A DNA stretch of 64,000 nucleotides from an uncultured Bacilli bacterium (lineage in GTDB: Bacteria; Bacillota_I; Bacilli_A; RFN20; CAG-449): the NCBI GenBank assembly GCA_947588815.1, contig CANQAG010000007.1:1-64000 (forward strand). The letters are read 5' to 3'. The translations under genes were made by a program, and so were the position numbers. Shown piece after piece: positions 19,901-27,217 of this stretch (its first letter is position 1; each line of letters starts with the position of its first letter). The notes beneath the pieces are model-generated. The model made no database searches, had not been told where the DNA came from, and saw only the letters and a program-made list of their open reading frames with translations.

Positions 19901-21113
19901 ACGAGGCGGAAAAAACACATCCGTCAAGAGACACTTCTTCATCATTGTTATAAATTTTTATTTCTGATACTCGGTAACAATAAGATTTTAAAGGTCGAGA
20001 TATGAATTCATAACGTACCTTAGTGAAACTAGAAAGAGCAAAATTAACATTGCTTCCGTTACCGAGATAAACTTCATGATAAGCATTATTTGAAAAAAGT
20101 GAAATGCGGTAGCTAGAAGGACCAAGATCATAGAAAGAAGTGTTGATTCTTGTAGCGGACACAGTACTATTAAAATCTAATTCTAAATACTGTTCATTGG
20201 CGATCACTTTTTCATCGAATAAATCAGGGTACATGTTTTTAGGGATCGCTAAACCGCGTTTCCCATATATTTCGATTTCATAGATTGAAAAACCATAGGC
20301 ACTATACGATTTGTCCATCAGACAAAACCGAACATAACGACCTTTTCCGTTGATGGTTTGATCATCGATTCTTGCCCCGTAACTTCCTTCAAAAGAAGCT
20401 AAATCGGTAAACGATCGATTATCATCAGATACAGCAATCGTGTAGTGTTTACTAGAAGCATTTTCCCAGTTGATTACGATTCTTTCAAATGAAAGAGAGG
20501 CGCCTAAGTCGATTGTGACATAGGATATATCTTCTTCCCAAAGACTTTCATAACGCGTGGCGCTATCACCGTCAACTAAAAAACTTGGAGAATTATTATC
20601 ACGATAAGTTCCGTATGCTTTAGCACCGGTTGAAATTACATAAGCCGTGTCGGATTCATAAATATACGGCTCTTCTTTTTTACCATATTGATCATCTTTT
20701 ATTACTGTAACTTTTCGAGTTTTACTAGTAACTTTTCCTTCGTCTTCTAAAGTATATTTAATTTCATAGATACCGGGAGTACCATAATCGATATTGCCGC
20801 TTACCTTGATTTTAGGTGTGATATCTTCACCTTGAACACTAAAACCTTTTATATCTTTTAATGGCGAGAAAAAAACGCCTTGCATAATCGAGATATCATC
20901 AATATTGGTGATTATCGGTTTTTCTTCCAGTGTAGGTGAACTAGTACTAGAAGTACTAGAGGAGGCATTATCACTTGAAGCTTCGCTACCTGTAGAAGAT
21001 GACACGTCATTGTTTGATGAGTGATTGAAGAAGGAGAAACAAATTCCTACAGATAGAGCGATAATCACCGCTAAAGAAGAGAAAATTATCGATTTTCGCA
21101 AGGCGTTTTTCAT
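16908..21113 (-). CDS. Secreted endo-beta-1,3-glucanase, GH81 with multiple F5/8 type C (discoidin) domains
   Basis: GH81-like DHHFTYGYFAFA, GHSWAGGYADSDGGNNQESASEALNSYQAAYL and GDPTYIYGIHLLPGG; N-terminal TM/signal and Ser-rich linker; repeated discoidin-like modules. Confidence 0.88.
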   Translation of the reverse strand: MKNALRKSIIFSSLAVIIALSVGICFSFFNHSSNNDVSSSTGSEASSDNASSSTSSTSSPTLEEKPIITNIDDISIMQGVFFSPLKDIKGFSVQGEDITPKIKVSGNIDYGTPGIYEIKYTLEDEGKVTSKTRKVTVIKDDQYGKKEEPYIYESDTAYVISTGAKAYGTYRDNNSPSFLVDGDSATRYESLWEEDISYVTIDLGASLSFERIVINWENASSKHYTIAVSDDNRSFTDLASFEGSYGARIDDQTINGKGRYVRFCLMDKSYSAYGFSIYEIEIYGKRGLAIPKNMYPDLFDEKVIANEQYLELDFNSTVSATRINTSFYDLGPSSYRISLFSNNAYHEVYLGNGSNVNFALSSFTKVRYEFISRPLKSYCYRVSEIKIYNNDEEVSLDGCVFSASSFKEEHRPELAKNNYGNFWASDYRDEQQDSLIIDLGSVKDVGEIDLLFETNYGKIYDIEVSEDGIKYTLRYRELHGSTALQNVSLSCNTRFIKITEYSKNSMYRHRLESIVVHSINPLTKPYSFNIKDLPTISTTTLGKGSYAKDDIYFPTARYIAYDDRQKDGAVPSNGIYQSLLINNFGHAMYLYPLRVKYTSNGLGISYPGEGYFETTYNRSQTVTNTIDLTLFPNCELQETSTSLIDDSDMTFGVSFSDTTADKMVNYFSQGSPFISSFFADKKAKITFKDDAIVSDGTRIINNDESVETLYAVISLSSLTGYKNNNGVQQEVYEDRQYLISTSKMATFTREEGGLSIDLQNNYLSICPLESGSDIESYYRSSLDAILRSTVNYKVDDTSKVTTTYYYHDYFQSDLHQESKVVMLPHQRKKATTLYSDIFYKSVRGDLHIVEGSSFVTEDQFYGIAAIPDEPFDTTYSKDIMCQYLEKLLRDTQNNLLGEDAYWQGKSLHPLANGILIADNLGYIDLRDQYLERLKNILSDWYTYSGPNDRYYFYYDNEWGTLYYRASEFGANTAIADHHFTYGYFAFATMVCFSFDETFKQDYQSMADFLILDYLNYTDDTSTFCDFRNFDYYAGHSWAGGYADSDGGNNQESASEALNSYQAAYLYSQVTDNQEMQDAAIYCYVTELSSIKQYWFNYDEDSYSDDYPYHGVGQIYGGSNFYGTFFNGDPTYIYGIHLLPGGEYLSSYALGETEKEKLASLYEDYIKEEENWTGHQAEDGYQHIYWVILALFDPDSALERLQTRLDEIQNSTELFNVYYLIHAFKSLGTRSNEIYSSGLPSSTYTIDNETISIINNLSSTKKDVTFYKDGNAISTITVAPHTICRVDPYKSTTIHERLDAESTILFTEAQTSQNDNGNISYSFCLYFKEEASYHLALNVINPTDEVLYIKLFDDKGSLIDILEIPKDDNVNVSGKALHFYGKHNLKIVVSQALIVSSFTFVK

Positions 21114-21122
21114 AAAACTAAA

Positions 21123-23261
21123 TTATTCTTCAGCGACAGTATAAGCGAAACTGTCGGTCATTGGATAAAAATAAGAATCTTCACGATCGCTATTTTCAAC
21201 GGCGATCAATTTGACGCTAAAGCGATATGAACCACTTGAAAGGCCTAGATCTTTTAAAACTTTTTCAATATCTTCTTTATAGGTAAATTGAGTTCCGCTA
21301 CGATAATCAACGATAAAGGATCCTAAAGCTTTTTCTTCAGTGGCTTCAGTTTCATCACCGCTAAAAATATAAACTTCCATATGATCTACAAAGGTAGCTT
21401 CAGGGTTAACGCCATCCATAAATATTTCCCATGGCCAAATTAATCGACCGGTTTCACTGTCAACGGAAATATTACCATAATTGTTTAAATGATAATCGAC
21501 TTCATAAGTATAACTGCCATCGAGAATCACAAAGTCGCTTGAAGCGTATAAACTATCTTCGCTTGCTACAAAACGCATCGCCATTTTGATTTCGTGGGCT
21601 CCTTTAACATTATGGTCTTTTAATACTGTGAGGATATCATTTTTGTAGATAAACCCGCTTTCAACAACCTCCATGATGGCTAGGGTTTCGGTTTCTTCAC
21701 CGACAAATTCCAATTCGGCATCGTAAAGTCTGATTTCCAAATAAGCGACATCGCCGTTTTTCCATTCTTGATTTGCATTGATTAATTCCCAGCGGTAATC
21801 CAAATCGCCATTATCCTTAATGTTTGGTTGTGTACTATCGATTTCTAGCGGTGAAGAAAGTTTTAATTCTTCAATCGTAATCGACTTAGTTCCCGAAAAG
21901 GCTTCGTTAGTAACTTTACTGGTTCTTCCATCAGCGGTAACAAGTTCAATCATCAAGCGATATTCGATGGTTTGATTGGTGTAACCGGCTTCGCCTAATG
22001 CACGATATAAAGCCTTTTGATCGATCGGTTGCCCGGTTTTAAAACTAGCAAGCGGCATTCCATAAAGCATGACTTGTCCGTTTTCAAAAGCGACATCGTC
22101 ATTACGATAAATCGTGGCTCTCCAATGATCGCGGAGGGCGAGAACATCATCGCCGATAAAGCCGAAATTATCGTCTACTCCGACAGCGCGACCATCGACC
22201 GGTTCAAGATATAAAGCATCGGTTACTTTTTCATTACCATAGAAGATTTCAACGTCTTGTTGAATATTGGTGTAATAAAAACCATCTTCTCCGTTTAACG
22301 GAACTGATACATCGTTGAGTTTGACTTCAGGAGCCGCCTCAGACAATTTATCACCTAAAATATTTTCACCATAAGCGTAAATAAATAGATGACCGACAGC
22401 ATCTTGATCGTAAATTATTTGATGTTCAACACTTGAATTGATCACGATTTTTAACGCGTTGACTACTTCATCGACGCTATTGTCTAATAGTGATTCATAG
22501 TAATCTTTAGCATTGTTAATCAAAGTTTCGCGTTCCATAGCGTCCGCTTTAGTAACCTTAGAAACCAAAAGGGCAAAATATTCGCCGTCTTTTTTACAAA
22601 GAAAGTCGTAAGAATCTTTGACTTCTTCTAAAAGTTTATCGACATCTGAAAGAAGTTCATAGGCACTTTTGGCTTCGTTAATGAGAGTGAGTGAAGTTTC
22701 TGAAACATTGCCGATTAATGCAACTTTTTCAATAAAAACAGTGGCGTTTTGCTTGTTTGCACCATGAATGTAAGTAACTGCTTGACAATAGGGAGATATT
22801 AAATGTTCTTCAGTTTCGTTAACGCGAATTTCAAAAGTATTTTCGCCATTCGTCAATAATGAAGTATCACTTAATATTTCATAACTATTCGATGTAACAT
22901 CTTTTGTTTGCTCGCTATTGATGCGAATGCGATATCCATTTGTCGCACCGGTAACGGCATTCCATGTAAGGACATCATCTTCAATTTTTACATTAGTCGG
23001 AGTGTCAAAAGCAACACGAGTCGAACTGCTGTGACTTTCAGAGTTAGTACTGCTAGTTTGTTCGTTATTGACGCTAGAAGTAGAAGCATCGATACTGGAT
23101 TCCGAAGAGGTAATTTCAGGTTGTTCAAAATTTTCATTACTTGAAACCTGACTTGATGATTCTTCGTGAGATCCGTTAGAAGAAGGTTGCGGTTCGCTAT
23201 TGGAACATCCAGCGATAGCTAAAAGGCCAATAAGCAATAAGGATAATTGACTTTTCTTCAT
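21123..23261 (-). CDS. Large lipoprotein with Fn3-like segment and C-terminal repeated unknown domain
   Basis: Lipobox LLAIAGC, Ser-rich linker; ATG 23261 with AAGGAG RBS; 10 bp upstream of the GH81 gene (same operon). Confidence 0.85.
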   Translation of the reverse strand: MKKSQLSLLLIGLLAIAGCSNSEPQPSSNGSHEESSSQVSSNENFEQPEITSSESSIDASTSSVNNEQTSSTNSESHSSSTRVAFDTPTNVKIEDDVLTWNAVTGATNGYRIRINSEQTKDVTSNSYEILSDTSLLTNGENTFEIRVNETEEHLISPYCQAVTYIHGANKQNATVFIEKVALIGNVSETSLTLINEAKSAYELLSDVDKLLEEVKDSYDFLCKKDGEYFALLVSKVTKADAMERETLINNAKDYYESLLDNSVDEVVNALKIVINSSVEHQIIYDQDAVGHLFIYAYGENILGDKLSEAAPEVKLNDVSVPLNGEDGFYYTNIQQDVEIFYGNEKVTDALYLEPVDGRAVGVDDNFGFIGDDVLALRDHWRATIYRNDDVAFENGQVMLYGMPLASFKTGQPIDQKALYRALGEAGYTNQTIEYRLMIELVTADGRTSKVTNEAFSGTKSITIEELKLSSPLEIDSTQPNIKDNGDLDYRWELINANQEWKNGDVAYLEIRLYDAELEFVGEETETLAIMEVVESGFIYKNDILTVLKDHNVKGAHEIKMAMRFVASEDSLYASSDFVILDGSYTYEVDYHLNNYGNISVDSETGRLIWPWEIFMDGVNPEATFVDHMEVYIFSGDETEATEEKALGSFIVDYRSGTQFTYKEDIEKVLKDLGLSSGSYRFSVKLIAVENSDREDSYFYPMTDSFAYTVAEE

Positions 23262-23277
23262 ATTAACTCCTTTTTGG

Positions 23278-23293
23278 TGGAAATCGATTTCCA
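23278..23293. promoter_or_regulatory. LacI-type operator
   Basis: Perfect palindrome TGGAAATCGATTTCCA just downstream of a TTGACA-17-TAATAT promoter (minus). Confidence 0.8.
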
Positions 23294-23302
23294 TACACAT
23301 TT

Positions 23303-23331
23303 ATATTAACATAAAGCGCTTACAATGTCAA
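23303..23331 (-). promoter_or_regulatory. Sigma-A-like promoter with a cre-like site in the spacer
   Basis: TTGACA-17 nt-TAATAT on minus strand; spacer holds TTGTAAGCGCTTTA. Confidence 0.65.
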
Positions 23332-23336
23332 AAATA

Positions 23337-23361
23337 AAAAAAGGCAAGACTTGCCTTTTTA
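23337..23361. terminator. Terminator downstream of the lacI-family gene
   Basis: AAAAAGGCAA-gac-TTGCCTTTTT. Confidence 0.75.
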
Positions 23362-23387
23362 AAATTAGAGTTAAGTAATAAGTAAAA

Positions 23388-24407
23388 TCAATGACTTGGT
23401 TTACTGATAGAAGGGGTAAAAATCAACTCAGATTGAATGACTTTAATGCTTTTGGTTTTGTCATGCCCTTTATTGTCAATTTGATCGATTAGTTCTTGTG
23501 CCAGTTGTTTGCCTAATAAATCGGTGTTTTGTTTAACAGTGGTAATCGAAGGGTGAATTGATCTACCGATATCGGTTCCATCAAAACCGGCGACGGAGAT
23601 ATCGTTTGGAACATTTAAACCCATTTCATCTATCGCAGCTAGTCCGCCCAAAGAAGAATAATCATCAGGATATAGGATCGCGGTTGGAGGATTGCTTTGT
23701 TTTAAAATTTTTAAAGTGGCTTCGTGATTGGCATTTATATTGTAATAACCGGTTTCAACAATCATATTTTCATTAAAAGGAATCGAGTTTTTACTTAAAG
23801 CATCTTTAAAACCTCTGATTCGTTCTTCAGTGACAATATTTCTTTCGCCGTGTAAAAACACGATATTACGATGTCCGAGTTCGATCAATTTTTTGGTTAA
23901 TTCGAAGTATTTTTCGTAAGAGTCGCTAGTTACGCCGCATATTTTAGTACCGATATAGTCAAATCCGACTTTGGGAATTGAAGAAAGCATCAGCAATTCT
24001 TTTACTTCTTCTTTATAATAGTTTCCAAAAATCAAAATGCCGTCAACTCTTCTTTTTTCAATGTGACTTAAATAAGAGTAAGTTCCATCTTTGGATTTTG
24101 TTTTAGTGAGTAATATTAGATCATAGCCTTCTTTTTGAATTACTTCTTGAAAGGAATTCAATATGTTCATTAAAAGCAATTGATTGGCTCCAACACGACC
24201 ATCTAAAGCGAAGATCACACCGATTGAGTATGATTTTGAAGTACGCAAAGAGCGCGCTGCAGTATTGGGATGGTAACCCATCTCTTTGGCAACAGCGATA
24301 ATTTTTTTCTTAGATGCTTCATTGACTCCGTTGTAATTATTTAATGCTTTACTTACAGTAGCCGGAGCAAAGCCGCTTTTTTTTGCAATGTCATAAATTG
24401 TAGCCAT
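23388..24407 (-). CDS. LacI family transcriptional regulator
   Basis: N-terminal ATIYDIAKKSGFAPATVSKALNNY HTH and periplasmic-binding-like effector domain. Confidence 0.96.
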   Translation of the reverse strand: MATIYDIAKKSGFAPATVSKALNNYNGVNEASKKKIIAVAKEMGYHPNTAARSLRTSKSYSIGVIFALDGRVGANQLLLMNILNSFQEVIQKEGYDLILLTKTKSKDGTYSYLSHIEKRRVDGILIFGNYYKEEVKELLMLSSIPKVGFDYIGTKICGVTSDSYEKYFELTKKLIELGHRNIVFLHGERNIVTEERIRGFKDALSKNSIPFNENMIVETGYYNINANHEATLKILKQSNPPTAILYPDDYSSLGGLAAIDEMGLNVPNDISVAGFDGTDIGRSIHPSITTVKQNTDLLGKQLAQELIDQIDNKGHDKTKSIKVIQSELIFTPSISKPSH

Positions 24408-24522
24408 GTAAACTTAACTCCCAAGCATAAATGCTTAATTTTTCGCTATTTTAGAATGTTATCATAATCAGCTAATATTTTTCAATGATTCTGCATTGTA
24501 AAAAAATAGACATAGGAACAAA

Positions 24523-24552
24523 AATCCTTTTAAGGAGAGCCTTAAAAGGATT
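24523..24552 (-). terminator. Terminator of the peptide/secreted-protein operon
   Basis: AATCCTTTTAAGG-agag-CCTTAAAAGGATT followed by T run on minus strand. Confidence 0.8.
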
Positions 24553-24559
24553 AGTATTT

Positions 24560-24781
24560 TTAAACTATTTCTCCCCAACTATAAGAAGCGTCTTCATTGT
24601 TTTCACCACTATCGAAAACTTTACCATTAGAAGTGCTTTTTTCGCTTGAAGTATCAATAAAAGTAGTGGAATCTGTTGAACTTGTAGATTCTGAAGAACT
24701 TATTGATGACCTTTCAGTAGGATTACATCCGACTAATATTGTCATCATCAATAATAAGATAGGTATAATTTTTTTCATCAT
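24560..24781 (-). CDS. Small Ser/Thr-rich lipoprotein
   Basis: Lipobox ILVGC, Ser-rich linker, C-terminus DASYSWGEIV; overlaps upstream gene by 4 nt. Confidence 0.7.
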   Translation of the reverse strand: MMKKIIPILLLMMTILVGCNPTERSSISSSESTSSTDSTTFIDTSSEKSTSNGKVFDSGENNEDASYSWGEIV

Positions 24782-26844
24782 TCACTAACTTTTTTTGAAA
24801 GAGAGTTTTCTTCATAAACATAGGAAACAGTTTGTGTAGTAGCTTCATTAACTTTCAAAGATAGGGTATATTCACCTTCTTTTATGCCAGTAAGAGTTAA
24901 AGAGAAGAAATAATAACCATCTGGAGCAGTAAGAGACTGATTGTTTACATCATTAAGTTGTGTGGTTAAAGTTTTGAAAAATCTTGTGATTTCAACTTCT
25001 TTTGGACCTTTAATACTTTCTTCAGCATCTTTGTAAGACAATTCAAAGCAAATTTTATCATTAAAGTTTTCGGTATCAGGTACGGCAACAACACCGATAA
25101 AACGAATTGCTTTACCATTATCGCTTGTACCTACTTGCGCACCATAAATAAATTGAGAATCTTTTGGCGAAAATGCTTCAATTTCACGAAGATAATATCC
25201 ATAGCTACTAGAGTTTGTAGAATGTTTAGTAGTTTGAAGTAAAATGTATTTCGCATTAACTAAACATTTAACACTATCGATGTAATTTTTGTCATCTTTT
25301 TTAACTCTTGTTGTTTCTGGAATTTGAATCCATTCCTCGCCCGGTTCGTCTAAATATTCAAAATTGTCTAAGTCTTCAATTTCTTTTACTGAAACAAAAA
25401 TATTATAGCCATCAGGGCAAGAAGCTTCCCAGAAAACTTTAAAAGAATCAATTAATTTTTTTTCTCCTAAATCAAAAAGATAAAAAACATGTTCATCACG
25501 TTTATCATCCACTGCTGGTAGTTGATAACCATCATTTTCATTATCATTAGTGTAAGTATTTTTTTCAGTTGGCATCCATTCTTTCTTAGTGTGAACTTCT
25601 TTACCAGATAAAACATTGGTGCCAGTAGAATCGGTTATATCTAAAGGTTGTATGAAGTCTGATTTATAGAATCCATCATATAAAGAATCATTATTCTTTA
25701 TTGCTTCAAAACCATCGTGTTCTTCAAAACTAAATTGAATTCTATAAAGACCGGCATTAGTTGTAGGAATTTCTTTGCTTTGAAATTCGTGTCTCACATC
25801 GTTAGTATCGTTTAAAATTAATTTGTAGTAACTACTTCCCATCATTTCAAATTCAATTGAGTAAATTCTAGTTTCTTTATTTAGCGTCATTTTACCCTCT
25901 TCGTACAACCCCCAAATGTTATCGAATCCAGTTGCGGGTCCAAATATATAAGCATTATATTTTGTCGGGTCTAATGTAGGTTTTTGATAATCATATTTAT
26001 AATAACCATTTAATTGAGAAAGGTCTGGTTGATCTTGAGTTTTAAATTCTTGAGCACCAGCAAAATATTTGAAACTAAATTGAAAAGTATAATCGCCTAC
26101 TTTGTCTATATTAATTGTTTTACATTCAATGTGTTGTTCAGCTTCAGATGGCTCTAGACTATCTTTTTTTGAACAATAAATAGTAACATTACCGGTTTTT
26201 TCAAATCTTTGTTCTTTAAGAGAAAAAATTTCACTTTTCTCATCAAGGGTAAATTTAATGCTACTATCACCAGCGGGGGTACCTGATAAATAAAAATCAT
26301 ATTCTAAGCAATCGGCATAATTAAATGTATAGGTATGTGAAATATACTTTTCATTATTTTCCATAGGTAAATAGTAGTCGCTATCAGAATATTCATTTTT
26401 ATCCTTAGCAAGATAACGTAAGGCTACGTGGACAGTTACTTCATTCTCACGATAGAATTTTTTTAATTCTGTAATAATCGTAGAACTCCCTATAACATCA
26501 TGATGATTAGATTCTATTATTGTCGGATATTCTTTATTTTCATCAAAACTTTCACCATCAAAAAATTTTATTTCCAAATCAGCTATTTCAGAAGTTGGAA
26601 CACCGTTAGGGTTAGCCTCAGTTTTAGTGTCAGGGTATACATTAGTTAAATATTCCCAAGGATATCTTAAAAGTCCACTAGATTCAAATACTGTTTCAGT
26701 ACCACATACTTTATCAGGGCTCACTAATTTTGTTACTGATTCATCTTCGGCGTTAACAACGGAAGTTGTGCCGCTATTTAAGGTTAATACTCCAAAAGTA
26801 CTAATTGTAGCAATCAAAAATGATAATAATCGTTTCATTTTCAT
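24778..26844 (-). CDS. Secreted protein, unknown repeated domains plus discoidin-like segment
   Basis: Sec signal ending VVNA-ED, shares a LxYPWE-type domain with the 725-aa lipoprotein. Confidence 0.8.
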   Translation of the reverse strand: MKMKRLLSFLIATISTFGVLTLNSGTTSVVNAEDESVTKLVSPDKVCGTETVFESSGLLRYPWEYLTNVYPDTKTEANPNGVPTSEIADLEIKFFDGESFDENKEYPTIIESNHHDVIGSSTIITELKKFYRENEVTVHVALRYLAKDKNEYSDSDYYLPMENNEKYISHTYTFNYADCLEYDFYLSGTPAGDSSIKFTLDEKSEIFSLKEQRFEKTGNVTIYCSKKDSLEPSEAEQHIECKTINIDKVGDYTFQFSFKYFAGAQEFKTQDQPDLSQLNGYYKYDYQKPTLDPTKYNAYIFGPATGFDNIWGLYEEGKMTLNKETRIYSIEFEMMGSSYYKLILNDTNDVRHEFQSKEIPTTNAGLYRIQFSFEEHDGFEAIKNNDSLYDGFYKSDFIQPLDITDSTGTNVLSGKEVHTKKEWMPTEKNTYTNDNENDGYQLPAVDDKRDEHVFYLFDLGEKKLIDSFKVFWEASCPDGYNIFVSVKEIEDLDNFEYLDEPGEEWIQIPETTRVKKDDKNYIDSVKCLVNAKYILLQTTKHSTNSSSYGYYLREIEAFSPKDSQFIYGAQVGTSDNGKAIRFIGVVAVPDTENFNDKICFELSYKDAEESIKGPKEVEITRFFKTLTTQLNDVNNQSLTAPDGYYFFSLTLTGIKEGEYTLSLKVNEATTQTVSYVYEENSLSKKVSE

Positions 26845-26850
26845 TTCCTC

Positions 26851-26994
26851 CTAGTTAGTTGAATCAAATACTTCTTTCCAGAAGTCATCCCAATTATAAG
26901 TATCTCCTTCACCTTTATCTAAAACTGAGACGAGAATAATATCGTTAATTCGGATATTATCGATTGTAAGAGCGGGTTTTTGATAAGTCTTCAT
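26851..26994 (-). CDS. 47-aa peptide, candidate RiPP-like precursor (not in supplied ORF track)
   Basis: MKTYQKPALTIDNIRINDIILVSVLDKGEGDTYNWDDFWKEVFDSTN*; GGGAGG RBS 8 nt upstream; downstream operator and promoter; stop TAG overlaps the AGGAGG RBS of the next gene. Confidence 0.75.
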   Translation of the reverse strand: MKTYQKPALTIDNIRINDIILVSVLDKGEGDTYNWDDFWKEVFDSTN

Positions 26995-27010
26995 CGATTT
27001 AACCTCCCTA

Positions 27011-27026
27011 TGGAAAACGATTTCCA
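27011..27026. promoter_or_regulatory. LacI-type operator
   Basis: TGGAAAACGATTTCCA, near-perfect palindrome in the 5' region of the 47-aa peptide gene. Confidence 0.75.
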
Positions 27027-27037
27027 TATTTACCCTA

Positions 27038-27067
27038 AGTATACTGACAAAGTTTGTCGCATGTCAA
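27038..27067 (-). promoter_or_regulatory. Sigma-A-like promoter for the peptide operon
   Basis: TTGACA-18 nt-TATACT on minus strand. Confidence 0.7.
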
Positions 27068-27093
27068 CAATAAACAAGTAAATTTTTTTACAA

Positions 27094-27107
27094 AGTAAGC
27101 GGTTACA
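27094..27107. promoter_or_regulatory. cre-like (CcpA) site
   Basis: AGTAAGCGGTTACA; core GTAAGCGGTTAC is near-palindromic and close to the cre consensus. Confidence 0.5.
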
Positions 27108-27113
27108 ACAGCA

Positions 27114-27129
27114 ATGAAACCGATTTCAT
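27114..27129. promoter_or_regulatory. LacI-type operator
   Basis: ATGAAACCGATTTCAT, upstream of the plus-strand promoter. Confidence 0.65.
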
Positions 27130-27136
27130 TTTATTA

Positions 27137-27165
27137 TTGACAATTTTCTTTCTTCATTATATGAT
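27137..27165 (+). promoter_or_regulatory. Consensus sigma-A promoter for the importer operon
   Basis: TTGACA-17 nt-TATGAT. Confidence 0.8.
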
Positions 27166-27177
27166 AAGCGTAGATAA

Positions 27178-27193
27178 AGGAAATCGATTTCTA
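27178..27193. promoter_or_regulatory. LacI-type operator
   Basis: AAGGAAATCGATTTCTAT with palindromic core GAAATCGATTTC, just downstream of the promoter. Confidence 0.7.
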
Positions 27194-27217
27194 TCAAACG
27201 AAAGGAGATATCTTAAA

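Noticed and set aside
20941-20959. Perfect palindrome CTAGTACT-aga-AGTACTAG in the GH81 gene
   Set aside because: Lies in the Ser/Thr linker coding region (STSSTS codons); best explained by codon repetition, no regulatory context.
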